Shown here piece by piece: positions 1 to 7,817 of a stretch of DNA of 22,267 nt (positions within the stretch are counted from its first letter, which is position 1; every line of letters begins with the position of its first letter). The stretch spans positions 1-22,267 of the IMG/VR virus record IMGVR_UViG_3300032298_001076; one strand, written 5' to 3'. Source of the stretch: a virus. The notes under the pieces are model-generated. The model saw nothing but the letters and a program-made list of their open reading frames with translations. It searched no databases and was not told the origin of the DNA. The position numbers were made by a program, and so were the translations under genes.

Positions 1-1559
1 ACACGCTGAATATCTCGCATAGCAGCGGCTTGTTGATCCAAAAGCTCTAGGAATTTTAACGCTTTTGCATTTTGTCCGCCCTGAGTAGTTAAAATATCGT
101 TTGCAACACCTTGATTTCTTATTAGTGTTTGAACAATAGATTCTTGCACTAGCTTTTGATCAGCGGCAGCTTTTCCAATACCAAAGAATGTTTTTAAGCT
201 CCGAGCGCCAAACTTAGCCAAATCAAGAGACAGCTTACCAATAATTGCCAAGAAAAGTCCAATGCCAGGACCTGTTAATACAGCACCGATTCCCTTCACA
301 AGACCTTTGGCAAAATTAGAGCCAATATCATCTCCTTGTAAAAGATTACTTGCGCCTTCTAAGAAAGAATTGATTCCATCTAAAAGACCTTTAAGATTAT
401 CAGTTAATCCTAATTCTCCTAATATGCTTCCTAATTGCTTACCAGTATTAGCGACTTTACCAAGAACAGCATCTAAAGATTGATTTAATTTTTCATTAGC
501 AATATAAGCTTCTTTTGTGGCACCAGCAGATTTTAGTGTGGCACCAGCAGCTATACTGTTTTGTTTATTTAAATCTCCGACGAGAGAAATTAATTGGTTA
601 ATTTGAAAAGTACCAGCTACATCTTTAAAGATGCCAGCTTTAGTAATCTGTCCAAGACCTTCTACATCATTAGCGAGATTTTGTAAAATTTGTCTAGCTG
701 GAAGAAGATTATTTTGCAAATCTTTAACAGCAATGCCAAGATCACTTAATCGGTTAAGAGTGCTCGTGTCTTGTAATCGAGTAAAAATTGTTTTAAGGGC
801 GTTACCAATAACCGCGCCACCGCGAGAAGTTTCTTGTTGAAGGGCGGTAATGATACCAGCAAGCTCATCAAAAGTAAGTCCAGCATTTTGTGCAACAGCA
901 GCGCTTCGATTAAAACCCTCAATCAAATCAGCAGAGGAGACAGCGTAGGCTTGGTCAACAGCAGCTAATTTATTAATAATTTGAGTAGTCGATAATCCAG
1001 CTTTTGAGAAAGCATTAACAGCGGCAGTTAAACCATCAACTGATTTTGCAGCATCCAAACCAGTTAAACGAGTAAGAATAAGCGCATCTTGAGTTCTGCT
1101 TAAGGTATCTTCTAACGCCAAACCTTGTCGAGAAAACTCTAGAGCAGCTTTAGAAACTTCACTAAAGCTTTGACCCGTAGCTTTTGCAATGCTAAAAAGA
1201 CCTTGACTAAGTTCTTTTGTTTTGCCTGTAAATTGATCACCAACAACAGAGATTGCGGTGATAGCCTTCTCTACTTCAATTGTGGAATTAACAAGACTTT
1301 TAAAAGCATTTGTTACGGCATTAACAACACCCACAGATGCGCCGAAAGCAAGAACGCGAGCATTTGCAGCATCAAGAGACTTTGTGAACTCATCTGCTTG
1401 ACCAGTTAAACGACCAAGGGGTTGAGAAAGAGAGCTTAATGCTCTCGCACCATTTTGTCCACCTAAATTAATTCTAACAGAGTTAACAGCATTTTGAATT
1501 TGCTGTTGTAACTGAGTAGCGTTTTGAAGCTGTGCGTTAAGAGGGACATTTATAGCCAT
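1..1559 (-). CDS. Phage tail tape measure protein, N-terminal part (runs off the window)
   Basis: The tape measure protein sets tail length and is threaded through the tail tube before DNA ejection. The minus strand is open from an ATG at 1559 to the window edge (about 519 codons), so the C-terminus is missing. The start has a good Shine-Dalgarno (AGGA seven bases upstream). The translation begins MAINVPLNAQ and is rich in Ala, Gln, Asn and Leu in long helical stretches. It contains segments typical of the TP901-type core, such as VDGLTAAVNAFSKAG, TFDELAGIITALQQET and GGAVIGNALKTIFTRLQ. A Gly-rich hydrophobic stretch near residues 420-450 (LVKGIGAVLTGPGIGLFLAI) could be the membrane-active part seen in many tape measures. 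It follows two chaperone-like genes, the usual gene order. Identity is firm at family level; the total length is unknown. Confidence 0.88.
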   Translation of the reverse strand, partial: MAINVPLNAQLQNATQLQQQIQNAVNSVRINLGGQNGARALSSLSQPLGRLTGQADEFTKSLDAANARVLAFGASVGVVNAVTNAFKSLVNSTIEVEKAITAISVVGDQFTGKTKELSQGLFSIAKATGQSFSEVSKAALEFSRQGLALEDTLSRTQDALILTRLTGLDAAKSVDGLTAAVNAFSKAGLSTTQIINKLAAVDQAYAVSSADLIEGFNRSAAVAQNAGLTFDELAGIITALQQETSRGGAVIGNALKTIFTRLQDTSTLNRLSDLGIAVKDLQNNLLPARQILQNLANDVEGLGQITKAGIFKDVAGTFQINQLISLVGDLNKQNSIAAGATLKSAGATKEAYIANEKLNQSLDAVLGKVANTGKQLGSILGELGLTDNLKGLLDGINSFLEGASNLLQGDDIGSNFAKGLVKGIGAVLTGPGIGLFLAIIGKLSLDLAKFGARSLKTFFGIGKAAADQKLVQESIVQTLIRNQGVANDILTTQGGQNAKALKFLELLDQQAAAMRDIQR

Positions 1560-1580
1560 ACCTTATTCCTTAAAAGGTTA

Positions 1581-2561
1581 TTACACCTTTTGTCCCATAA
1601 CTTCCATCATTTGTTCCATATTTAATTGCCCGTTATTTTTCTTTAATAATTCTGAAAGAGAAACTTTCTTGGCCTCTGGATCAACAAAATCCAAATCTTC
1701 TTTCTTTGCGCCAAAAAGAGCAGTGGCAGAATTGTCTTTTGCAGAGTTTGAAAGCTTCTCTTTGTTTCGGCTACTTTCAGCAAAATCAATAAGAGCTTTT
1801 GGGTCTTTGCGAATAGAGTCTGGGATTTTATCAACGTTTTGAAAAATATTTAAAAACATTCTGCCATAAGCAACAACTTTAAGTTGATATAGCGAAAATT
1901 TAATTAAAGGCTTGGCGAAAAAATCCCAAGGCTTTTCGCAGTGACTTAAATACAAGCTAAAACAATCTTGTAAAACAGCGTGCTGAATATTCTCGTCAGA
2001 TAATTTATTCATGATCTGATAATAAGAGTTCATGAGCGACGAAAGCTCACTATCATCCAGTTCACCAAAGTCTTCATCTGAAAACAGTAATTTTGTAGCT
2101 TGTTCGTCGCTATATAAAAGATTTCTTAAAAAATCTTCATTGGATCGGTTATTCGCATACTCTGTGGCCGTTTTGCCCACAAGTTCTTTTTTCTGGCTTT
2201 TTAATTCAAGAAGCTTAAATTTTTCTTCATTAATTAATTTTTGATGACTTTCTTTTTGAGAAGGCAGCATGAGCTTGCTCTTTGTTTTTTCTAGATTTTG
2301 TATATAGCTTTCTAGTTCTAGAATTTTAGCTTCATCATCTTTTGTCCAAGTGCCATCTTTCTCTAGTCGCGCCAACACATCCTTTTCTTCTTGAATACCT
2401 TTTGCAATGGCTCGATTTTTATGTTGTTCAAAGTTCTTATTTAAGAACTCTTGGTCTTTTAATGAAAAATGGCGCAAAAACACGGTTTGACCTTTAAAAT
2501 CAAACCGTGTGTATCCATCAAAAATCTCGTTAACAATCTCTATGTAAAAATTGTCATTCAA
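1581..2561 (-). CDS. Putative tail assembly chaperone (326 aa), TTG start
   Basis: The role is inferred mainly from position: it lies immediately upstream of the tape measure gene, where tailed phages encode tail assembly chaperones. The protein is highly charged. Residues about 55-130 are a predicted coiled coil (LELESYIQNLEKTKSKL and LLELKSQKKEL), followed by an acidic patch (FSDEDFGELDDSELSSLM) and a helical C-terminal half. I see no enzymatic motif. The start is a TTG whose last two bases begin the TGA stop of the upstream gene (a TTGA overlap). No ATG in this frame gives a comparable length, so translation probably depends on ribosomes arriving from the 264-aa gene. Its middle resembles that of the 264-aa neighbour. 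Gene reality is well supported; the function is not proven. Confidence 0.7.
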   Translation of the reverse strand: MNDNFYIEIVNEIFDGYTRFDFKGQTVFLRHFSLKDQEFLNKNFEQHKNRAIAKGIQEEKDVLARLEKDGTWTKDDEAKILELESYIQNLEKTKSKLMLPSQKESHQKLINEEKFKLLELKSQKKELVGKTATEYANNRSNEDFLRNLLYSDEQATKLLFSDEDFGELDDSELSSLMNSYYQIMNKLSDENIQHAVLQDCFSLYLSHCEKPWDFFAKPLIKFSLYQLKVVAYGRMFLNIFQNVDKIPDSIRKDPKALIDFAESSRNKEKLSNSAKDNSATALFGAKKEDLDFVDPEAKKVSLSELLKKNNGQLNMEQMMEVMGQKV

Positions 2562-3352
2562 GACTTAGCTTTTTTCTTTTTTGGCGATTCTTCTTTTGGA
2601 GAGGGTTCTGAATCCCCTTTCTCTTCAAATAAACCGTCGAAATCTTCTTTATTGGCAGCTTGGTTATAGAACCAGAAAGCAGCAACATTAGAAACCTTTC
2701 GAGCAATTTCAAAATAAAGAGAGTCTTCTTGCTCTTCTTTTTGATAATAATCCTCAAGACGTTCTTCGAAATCTTCGCCAGAAAAATAAGGCTTAGGTTT
2801 TTCTTGGTCTTCTTTTTGAATGTAAGTAAGATTGATGATATACCACATAAGAAGACGATTCTGAGCCTTCATATCAGCAGTGTGATCAAAGAGAGACTGA
2901 TAAGCCATTTCAGTCTTAACAATCTGATCACGAACCTGAGCCATTTCAAGAGAAAGAGCTTCGGTTTTCTTTTTGCGATTTTCGTCTGTCTTGTTGACGG
3001 TTTCGTTTTCAGTATATTCTCTCTGTAGTTCTAGAAGCTTTTGGTAATTTTGATAAAGAGTTTTCGCTTCTGTTTCGCTCATCAAGCCGCCAGTATCAGA
3101 ATACTTTTTAACCAGCATTGCTTTTGTAAGAATGCCCTTTTTAACACAGCGGGACATTTCCACGCTATATTCCAAATCAGCTTCTTCGATTTGACGGCGC
3201 GAAGGCTTCTTGAGAAACACCTTGATGGGAGATTTCTCGCTTACTTTTTTAGTTACCTTTACTTCATTGCCTTGTTCGTCGTTTGAGACGGACTCAACAG
3301 GTTTCTCGACTGTTTCATAAACAGTAAAATTGTAGATGTCTTTGAATTCCAT
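2558..3352 (-). CDS. Putative tail assembly chaperone or tail structural protein (264 aa)
   Basis: I do not recognise a named family. The ATG at 3352 is preceded by AAGGA at good spacing. The N-terminal third looks beta-rich (MEFKDIYNFTVYETVEKP). The middle is a long charged coiled coil (about residues 90-165, with NYQKLLELQREYTENE and LSLEMAQVRDQIVKTEM). A helical segment follows (NRLLMWYIINLTYIQKE), and the C-terminus is very basic and probably disordered (ending KKKKAKS). The stop codon overlaps the TTG start of the next gene, so the two are translationally coupled. Position between the tail-tube module and the tape measure suggests the tail-chaperone slot that lambda fills with G and GT. 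A canonical slippery heptamer lies near the 3' end but cannot give a fusion because a stop intervenes. Confidence 0.65.
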   Translation of the reverse strand: MEFKDIYNFTVYETVEKPVESVSNDEQGNEVKVTKKVSEKSPIKVFLKKPSRRQIEEADLEYSVEMSRCVKKGILTKAMLVKKYSDTGGLMSETEAKTLYQNYQKLLELQREYTENETVNKTDENRKKKTEALSLEMAQVRDQIVKTEMAYQSLFDHTADMKAQNRLLMWYIINLTYIQKEDQEKPKPYFSGEDFEERLEDYYQKEEQEDSLYFEIARKVSNVAAFWFYNQAANKEDFDGLFEEKGDSEPSPKEESPKKKKAKS

Positions 3353-3367
3353 ATTCCTTGTTATATA

Positions 3368-3658
3368 TTAATCTTTAAAAACGAAACTTACAGTAAAATT
3401 ATTTAATTCTGAATCTGAGGATCGCATAGTCTCATTGCCCAAATCTAGAATCTTTTTTCTCATATAAGACATTTTATCGTCATCAAAATAGTCTCCCATA
3501 TTTAAAATAGAAGAATATTGTTCTGGCAAATTTTCACGCATTTTCTTATGGGCGTCATCGTGATCCCGTTTTAGCTCTTCCACAATTCTTAAAAATTGTT
3601 TAAAAAGATGCTTAGTGTTGTCATTATAGTGACGAGATAAGATTTTTTTTGCGTTCAT
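3368..3658 (-). CDS. Small hypothetical protein heading the chaperone-tape measure unit (96 aa)
   Basis: This is an unrecognised small helical, charged protein starting MNAKKILSRHYNDNTK. It has an acidic, aspartate-rich middle (GDYFDDDKMSYMRKK). No membrane segment, signal peptide or metal motif is visible. The ATG at 3658 has a purine-rich leader (AAAGG at -12 and AAGG just before the start). It is the first gene of the leftmost minus-strand unit and diverges from the plus-strand neck gene at 3707. Fifteen bases separate it from the 264-aa gene, so the two are probably co-transcribed. By position it may be a tail or tail-chaperone component, but nothing in the sequence proves this. Confidence 0.6.
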   Translation of the reverse strand: MNAKKILSRHYNDNTKHLFKQFLRIVEELKRDHDDAHKKMRENLPEQYSSILNMGDYFDDDKMSYMRKKILDLGNETMRSSDSELNNFTVSFVFKD

Positions 3659-3706
3659 GCCTTATACCTTTATTATAATAAAACAAAAAGTGTAAAAATA
3701 AATAAC
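3659..3706. promoter_or_regulatory. Divergent promoter region with a 14-bp perfect palindrome
   Basis: This 48-base gap separates two divergent genes, so it should hold promoters for both directions. It contains the perfect palindrome TTTATTATAATAAA at 3669-3682, which includes a TATAAT-like box readable on either strand. On the plus side, GTGTAAAAATAA at 3690-3701 sits five bases before the ATG at 3707. The promoter role is inferred from gene orientation and base composition only. Confidence 0.45.
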
Positions 3707-4168
3707 ATGGCTGGATTTTTATCAGAAAACCAAAAAACTAACATCAAATCAATTATTGATCAAATCCACGACACTTTCGCTCGCGAGATTACTGTATTTA
3801 AAATTGGTCAAAGAACCGTGATCTCTTCTTCTCCCAATTACAACGCTCTTTATCGCCAACAGTCTTCTAATACAGCAACAACAGAAGTCTCACAAACTTT
3901 TCAAGCGCGAATCAAATATGTTGAGATGAATGAAACACTTTTACAAGATTCTCAATCGAGTTCCTCATATTCATCTGGCCAAGATAAAATTATTCTTCCT
4001 GCGGGAACTGTGAAAATTAAAGTAAATTTAGAAGGCTACGAATATGTTCGCGAAGCCAAGAGGGTTGAATTAGATGGGCGGCGTTTTTCCATCAAAAGCG
4101 ATGGCAAACCTCTTGGCATGTTTGGCCCACAATATTATGAATTTATTTTAATCCCAATGGACGAATAA
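3707..4168 (+). CDS. Putative head-closure / neck protein (153 aa)
   Basis: First gene of a four-gene plus-strand unit ending in the tail tube gene. The N-terminus is a short helix (ENQKTNIKSIIDQIHDTF), followed by a beta-rich body (ITVFKIGQRTVISSS) and a strongly conserved-looking C-terminus with KRVELDGRRFSIKSDGKPLG and YYEFILIPMDE. The size and all-beta body fit the head-closure (stopper) proteins that sit beneath the portal-adaptor stack, and its place ahead of the tail tube gene agrees. There is no Shine-Dalgarno; the leader is AT-rich. The stop overlaps the next start as TAATG, implying coupled translation. The structural role is likely; the exact neck position is a guess. Confidence 0.6.
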   Translation: MAGFLSENQKTNIKSIIDQIHDTFAREITVFKIGQRTVISSSPNYNALYRQQSSNTATTEVSQTFQARIKYVEMNETLLQDSQSSSSYSSGQDKIILPAGTVKIKVNLEGYEYVREAKRVELDGRRFSIKSDGKPLGMFGPQYYEFILIPMDE

Positions 4169-4791
4169 TGGCAAAAAAAGCTTCTCTAAAATCTTTCGCA
4201 AAAGAATTGCAGAAATTCGTTGTTCGCGAAACTGTAAAGAAAAATCGTAAAGCTTTCCAGCAAAGGATCGTTTCTGCCTTTGAAAAAATCAAAAAAGAAA
4301 TGATCGAAGAGTTTTTGGCGCATCCTGTTTCTGTTGAAATTCTTGGCGGACCAAACGCTGAAAATACCAGTGAAACTTTAGGAGGTTACGGCAATTTATT
4401 TTCATTCATTGGTTTTAATGAGGGAGATTCGCCACTTCAACCAATTATTGATTTCCTTGAATCAAGTAAAATAGAAAATAGTCGAGATACTGAATCTGGG
4501 TTTTTAATGAAGATTTTTTTACCCTCAAAAGAGGAGGTTTTTTCTGTTACGCCCATGCCTTGGGCTAATGGCCGCTCTTGGGCAGAAGGCATAGAACGAG
4601 GCATATCTGGTTTTGGCTATTATCTAAATACAGACTCAAATTTAAGTCGTTCTAGTGCAGGCATTCAAGCGCAAAGTGTAATTAGAAAAGGTAAGTTTAA
4701 AAATACTTCATATATTTCTGCGCTATTAAATAAATATACCAAAAAATTCCAGCAAATCGACAAAAGTATCGCGCTTACGAGCATTCTATGA
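4168..4791 (+). CDS. Putative neck / tail-completion protein (207 aa)
   Basis: Structural protein of unknown exact role. A basic, helical N-terminus (KKASLKSFAKELQKFVVRET, then a KKNRKAFQQR stretch) leads into a helix with KIKKEMIEEFLAHPV. The rest is mixed alpha/beta with a distinctive GRSWAEGIERGISGFGYYL segment and SRSSAGIQAQSVI. Length, basic start and place in the gene order resemble the HK97 gp10-type tail-completion and neck proteins, but I see no decisive motif. It overlaps the gene before by one base (TAATG) and the gene after by four (ATGA), so the three are almost certainly one translational unit. Confidence 0.55.
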   Translation: MAKKASLKSFAKELQKFVVRETVKKNRKAFQQRIVSAFEKIKKEMIEEFLAHPVSVEILGGPNAENTSETLGGYGNLFSFIGFNEGDSPLQPIIDFLESSKIENSRDTESGFLMKIFLPSKEEVFSVTPMPWANGRSWAEGIERGISGFGYYLNTDSNLSRSSAGIQAQSVIRKGKFKNTSYISALLNKYTKKFQQIDKSIALTSIL

Positions 4792-5660
4792 TTCCTCAAT
4801 TTCAACATAAACTATCATCGTCTTTTCTCTTGTGGTTTGATAATTATTTATTAACCAAAGGTCAAGCATACACCAATACTACTGGTCGTTTTTATTATTA
4901 TGAAGATGAAAGAATTCCTAGCGCATACAAAGTATTTGGCAGCCCATACAAACAATGGGTTTCCGACTACTCTATCACTGGTGCAACAATTCCTTCTGGA
5001 GTTTTTGTTAACGGGTCGTTTTCTGGCCGCGCTACTGGAACAAACAATGCAACAAGCTCAAGAATTCTTGATTTTGAGAATGGCCGCACTTTAATCAGTG
5101 GCACTGCAACTGGAGCAGTTGTTACAGGAGCTTTTGCCACCAAGGATTTTAATGTTTACTATACCAATGAAACAGAGGAAGACTTATTGATTGAAAATAA
5201 ATTCATTCCGCAAAGCAAAATAGGCACAAATCTGAGTCCCACATACATTCAACCATACGATCAGGTTGTTCCTGCAATCTATATTTGCAACGCTGCGTTT
5301 GAGAATAAGCCATTTGCTTTTGGAGGCATGGATCAAACAACCACCAATTTAAATGCTGTGGTTATTGCTGAAAATCCATATCAACTTGATGGAGTTTTAT
5401 CTATTTTTGCTGATTCAAGAAATGAAAGCATTGTGGATATTCCTTTCGACAATTATCCTTTTACTGAATATGGAGATTTAAAAAGCGGCTACTATAATTA
5501 TCAGAATTTAAAAACTCAATACCAAAACAATAATAAATATTTTATTGAAAGAGTTAAAACATCCAAAATGAACGACAAGCCAAGAAAGTCACTGGTTAAT
5601 GACTTGTATGTTGGATTCATTGATTTTGATGTGTCTATCATGAGGTATCCTAGAATATAG
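4788..5660 (+). CDS. Putative virion structural protein, tail-terminator position (290 aa)
   Basis: An unrecognised, probably beta-rich structural protein lying directly upstream of the major tail tube gene, where tail-terminator genes often sit. The first 50 residues are aromatic-rich (SFLLWFDNYLLTKGQAY). A Gly/Thr/Ser-rich stretch follows (residues about 66-120, with GVFVNGSFSGRATGTNNAT and TLISGTATGAVVTGAF) that looks like an exposed beta region. The C-terminal half has KDFNVYYTNETEEDLLIENK and ends VGFIDFDVSIMRYPRI. At 290 aa it is longer than typical tail terminators (about 130-200 aa), so a combined or different role is possible. It starts inside the previous stop (ATGA). Confidence 0.55.
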   Translation: MIPQFQHKLSSSFLLWFDNYLLTKGQAYTNTTGRFYYYEDERIPSAYKVFGSPYKQWVSDYSITGATIPSGVFVNGSFSGRATGTNNATSSRILDFENGRTLISGTATGAVVTGAFATKDFNVYYTNETEEDLLIENKFIPQSKIGTNLSPTYIQPYDQVVPAIYICNAAFENKPFAFGGMDQTTTNLNAVVIAENPYQLDGVLSIFADSRNESIVDIPFDNYPFTEYGDLKSGYYNYQNLKTQYQNNNKYFIERVKTSKMNDKPRKSLVNDLYVGFIDFDVSIMRYPRI

Positions 5661-5706
5661 TTCTCATTCTTATTATTTAAATGTAAATAAAACAAACTTT
5701 CTATTT
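5661..5706 (+). promoter_or_regulatory. AT-rich leader before the tail tube gene, possible late promoter
   Basis: This 46-base gap contains ATGTAAATAAA at 5681-5691, resembling the GTGTAA-plus-AT box found before several other virion genes in the window. No Shine-Dalgarno is present. Its own promoter would explain high tail tube expression, but this rests only on sequence resemblance. Confidence 0.3.
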
Positions 5707-6849
5707 ATGGCAAGAAATCGCGTAATCTATCAATCCGAAGGGCTGTTTGTAAGCAGCGGACTCTCATCTAAAACTGCTGCTGAACATAAGCAGCTAAAAC
5801 GTGTGCAAAGCGCTAACTATAGCTTTGAAATCACTCGTCAAGACGTAAACCAATTTGGGCAGCTTGCTCGTATTGATGCTCTTGTGCTACAGTCTCCGAC
5901 TGTCAGCTTGGACTTCTCATACTATCTCGCTGATGGATTCAATGAATCTGCTCTTGGTTTCTACATGCAAGGAACTGGTGGTTCTGCTGGTCCAACCACT
6001 TCTGGTAACTTTGCCTCTGGTCAGATGATTAGTTCTTCTGGCAGAAACTTCTTTATCGTAACTGATTCAGAAGGTATCGACCTTAACAACAATACTGGCA
6101 CTACTGCTTATAGCGGCAAAGGCGTGATTGGTATTGGTAATGGTTTCATTACTGACTATACTCTCAATGCTGCTGTTGGCGATCTTCCAACCATTTCTGT
6201 ATCTGTTGAAGGTCTTGGTTTCAACGCCTCTAGCTATGTCATGAGCGGTGCTGTTACTGGCTTTAATACTCCAGCTATTAATCCTGCTTCTGGAACAAAG
6301 CTCTTCACTGCAACTAGCGACTATGTTCAACTACCAGCACCTTCTACTGGTGACGGCGTAACTGCTCTTCGCCCTGGCGATATTACTCTTAGCTTCGGTG
6401 GATTCACTGGCACTGGTGGTACTCCAACTTCAACAATTGACGGTTCTTCTGATGCTATCAACATTCAAAGCGTTAGTCTTTCTCTTCCAATGAGCCGCAC
6501 TCCAATTGAGCGTCTTGGTAGCCGTTTCGCGTTCGCTCGCGTAACTGACTTCCCTGTAACCGCCACAATGAGTGTCAATGCTCTTGTGAATGAAATTCAA
6601 GCTCGTAACCTTGCTGACATGATTGACGATAGCACTGAAAGAGACATTACTCTCACCATTAATGCTCCTGGAACTTCTACTCCTGCTGTGCGATATACTT
6701 TTAGAGGCGCTCGTCTCGATAGCGAAAGCTACTCTTCTGACATTGGTTCTAATAAGAGTGTTGATCTTAGTTTCTCCACTCAAATTGGTGGTCCTAACGA
6801 TCCAATTCGTGGTATTTACTTCTCTGGCGCTTCTGCTAGAGCGTTCTAA
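5707..6849 (+). CDS. Major tail tube protein (380 aa)
   Basis: Builds the tail tube. The sequence is rich in Ser, Thr, Gly, Ala and Val with alternating beta strands and few Cys or Trp, as in tail tube proteins. Key stretches are SANYSFEITRQDVNQFGQLA (residues 35-54), SPTVSLDFSYYLADGFNE (63-80), IGIGNGFITDYTLN (141-154), VSLSLPMSRTPIERLGSR (256-273) and a C-terminal SNKSVDLSFSTQIGG. It is preceded by neck genes and followed by a strong terminator. By eye its codons are richer in C-ending and G-ending forms and CGN arginine than its neighbours, consistent with high expression. There is no Shine-Dalgarno; an ATGTAAATAAA box lies about 15 bases upstream. A diverged paralogue is encoded at 20875-21783. 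Confidence 0.82.
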   Translation: MARNRVIYQSEGLFVSSGLSSKTAAEHKQLKRVQSANYSFEITRQDVNQFGQLARIDALVLQSPTVSLDFSYYLADGFNESALGFYMQGTGGSAGPTTSGNFASGQMISSSGRNFFIVTDSEGIDLNNNTGTTAYSGKGVIGIGNGFITDYTLNAAVGDLPTISVSVEGLGFNASSYVMSGAVTGFNTPAINPASGTKLFTATSDYVQLPAPSTGDGVTALRPGDITLSFGGFTGTGGTPTSTIDGSSDAINIQSVSLSLPMSRTPIERLGSRFAFARVTDFPVTATMSVNALVNEIQARNLADMIDDSTERDITLTINAPGTSTPAVRYTFRGARLDSESYSSDIGSNKSVDLSFSTQIGGPNDPIRGIYFSGASARAF

Positions 6850-6859
6850 TATGTAACGC

Positions 6860-6892
6860 AAAAAAACCCCGCTCGAAAGAGCGGGGTTTTTT
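6860..6892. terminator. Bidirectional rho-independent terminator between convergent genes
   Basis: A perfect 8-bp stem (CCCCGCTC, 6867-6874, pairing with GAGCGGGG, 6879-6886) closes a GAAA tetraloop. Seven A precede it and six T follow it, so it can act on both strands. It ends the plus-strand tail tube unit (stop at 6849) and the minus-strand neck unit (stop at 6909). Confidence 0.92.
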
Positions 6893-6908
6893 ATTGTCTA
6901 AATTTATC

Positions 6909-7418
6909 TTACAAGTAACCTCCAGGATAGTAGGCGTATGGAAGTCCATAGTAATATCCACTACCAGACTGATAGGAGGCTTCAATACCGCCAAGTTGAC
7001 GAGGCTCTGCCTTGTAGCTATTGTAGGCGTAAACAAGGTCTTTAAGCTTCTGTTGAGAGTCTGTAGCTAAACCACGATAAACTTTACTCACTTCGTTGCG
7101 ATTAACGAATGTGATTGAATTGTCGCCGTCAGAAACAGAAAGAATATTGTCGCCATTATTACTAGACGCCAAGATGCCACGAAGAGCATTTCTAGCTTGG
7201 CGAGAATAAAAATTGCTTAAATAAATCTCTTTAAAAATAGACTTCTCTTCTTCTCCCAAAGAGGGATCGGAACCGCTAAAATTTGTATAAAGCAAGTTGT
7301 TAAGGAGTCCTAAATTAGTGGAAAACCAACCGCTGATTTGGGTAAAAGTGGTTGTGCCAGTTTCAGAACCAAACTCAACAGAGAAAACTTCTTGGGCTAA
7401 ATCAGAATATACACTCAT
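6909..7418 (-). CDS. Putative head-tail adaptor / connector protein (169 aa)
   Basis: Likely the connector that docks under the portal. The N-terminal part has the look of head-tail adaptor proteins, with ISGWFSTNLGLLNNLLYTNF (residues about 28-47) and helical stretches (EKSIFKEIYLSNFYSRQARN). The middle has a short beta region around DGDNSITFVNRNEVSKVYRG. The C-terminus is Tyr/Gly-rich and probably flexible (SGSGYYYGLPYAYYPGGYL). The ATG overlaps the stop of the upstream gene by one base (TAATG) and is preceded by AGGAGAA, a good ribosome site. Assignment rests on position two genes after the capsid gene and on general features, so it is moderate. Confidence 0.55.
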   Translation of the reverse strand: MSVYSDLAQEVFSVEFGSETGTTTFTQISGWFSTNLGLLNNLLYTNFSGSDPSLGEEEKSIFKEIYLSNFYSRQARNALRGILASSNNGDNILSVSDGDNSITFVNRNEVSKVYRGLATDSQQKLKDLVYAYNSYKAEPRQLGGIEASYQSGSGYYYGLPYAYYPGGYL

Positions 7419-7783
7419 TAAAATTCTCCTAAGATTTTAAGGGTTTTTTGATGTTGTGGATTATTCGGGTCTAACTGAATACTCTTTGTGGAGAGCGGAA
7501 GCATTTTGCCCGTAGCGTTTAGATTGTAACTTCTAAACTGCTTTGCTAGAGCCTTTTTTAATTGAGGTTTTTGAAGATATGGGCTAAGGCCAACACGCAT
7601 AGCTAGTGATTGCATTTCAGCATAATTCATTTCGGCCAAGCGCTCTTCAAAGATTTCGGCACTGGTAGTCTTAAACGGATTGACTTCCTGAACGCCAAGA
7701 ATCTTTTCTAGCTTTAAAACTTTTTCCTTGTATTCTTTGCCGTTAATATGTTCAATGCTGTTTAATTCGTCTTTTAGATTCAT
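7418..7783 (-). CDS. Small post-capsid protein with a SAP-like helical motif (121 aa)
   Basis: An unrecognised small helical protein. I chose the ATG at 7783 (MNLKDELNSIEH). The longer open frame back to 7873 would have to translate through the capsid terminator hairpin and starts with an implausible hydrophobic run. Residues about 51-80 (YAEMQSLAMRVGLSPYLQ, then KPQLKKALAKQF) look like a small helix-turn-helix or SAP/LEM-like fold that could bind nucleic acid or protein. The C-terminus is Gln/Pro-containing. It overlaps the connector gene by one base and is therefore coupled to it. Possible roles are head completion or neck assembly. No Shine-Dalgarno is visible; the leader is TAACTGTATTATTATAT. 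Confidence 0.6.
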   Translation of the reverse strand: MNLKDELNSIEHINGKEYKEKVLKLEKILGVQEVNPFKTTSAEIFEERLAEMNYAEMQSLAMRVGLSPYLQKPQLKKALAKQFRSYNLNATGKMLPLSTKSIQLDPNNPQHQKTLKILGEF

Positions 7784-7817
7784 ATATAATAATACAGTTA
7801 AACTTTTAAAAATAAAC

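Noticed and set aside
1576-1586. GTGTAATAACC upstream of the tape measure as another copy of the recurring box
   Set aside because: The GTG TAA is the last codon and stop of the preceding gene, and a normal Shine-Dalgarno lies downstream, so the match may be chance.
2565-2582. Canonical slippery heptamer A AAA AAG in frame near the end of the 264-aa chaperone-like gene (minus strand, 2576-2582), suggesting a lambda G/GT-type fusion
   Set aside because: After a -1 slip the new frame meets a TAA at 2565-2567 before the next gene's TTG, so no fusion with the 326-aa protein can form.
6430-6861. Minus-strand 143-codon open frame across the tail tube gene
   Set aside because: It lies opposite a well-supported tail tube gene, spans the terminator side and has a Ser/Arg/Thr-rich composition with no recognisable domain.
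3660-6908. Site-specific invertible switch around the inverted tail module
   Set aside because: No convincing inverted repeat or recombinase gene was found at the edges by eye; an old rearrangement is simpler.
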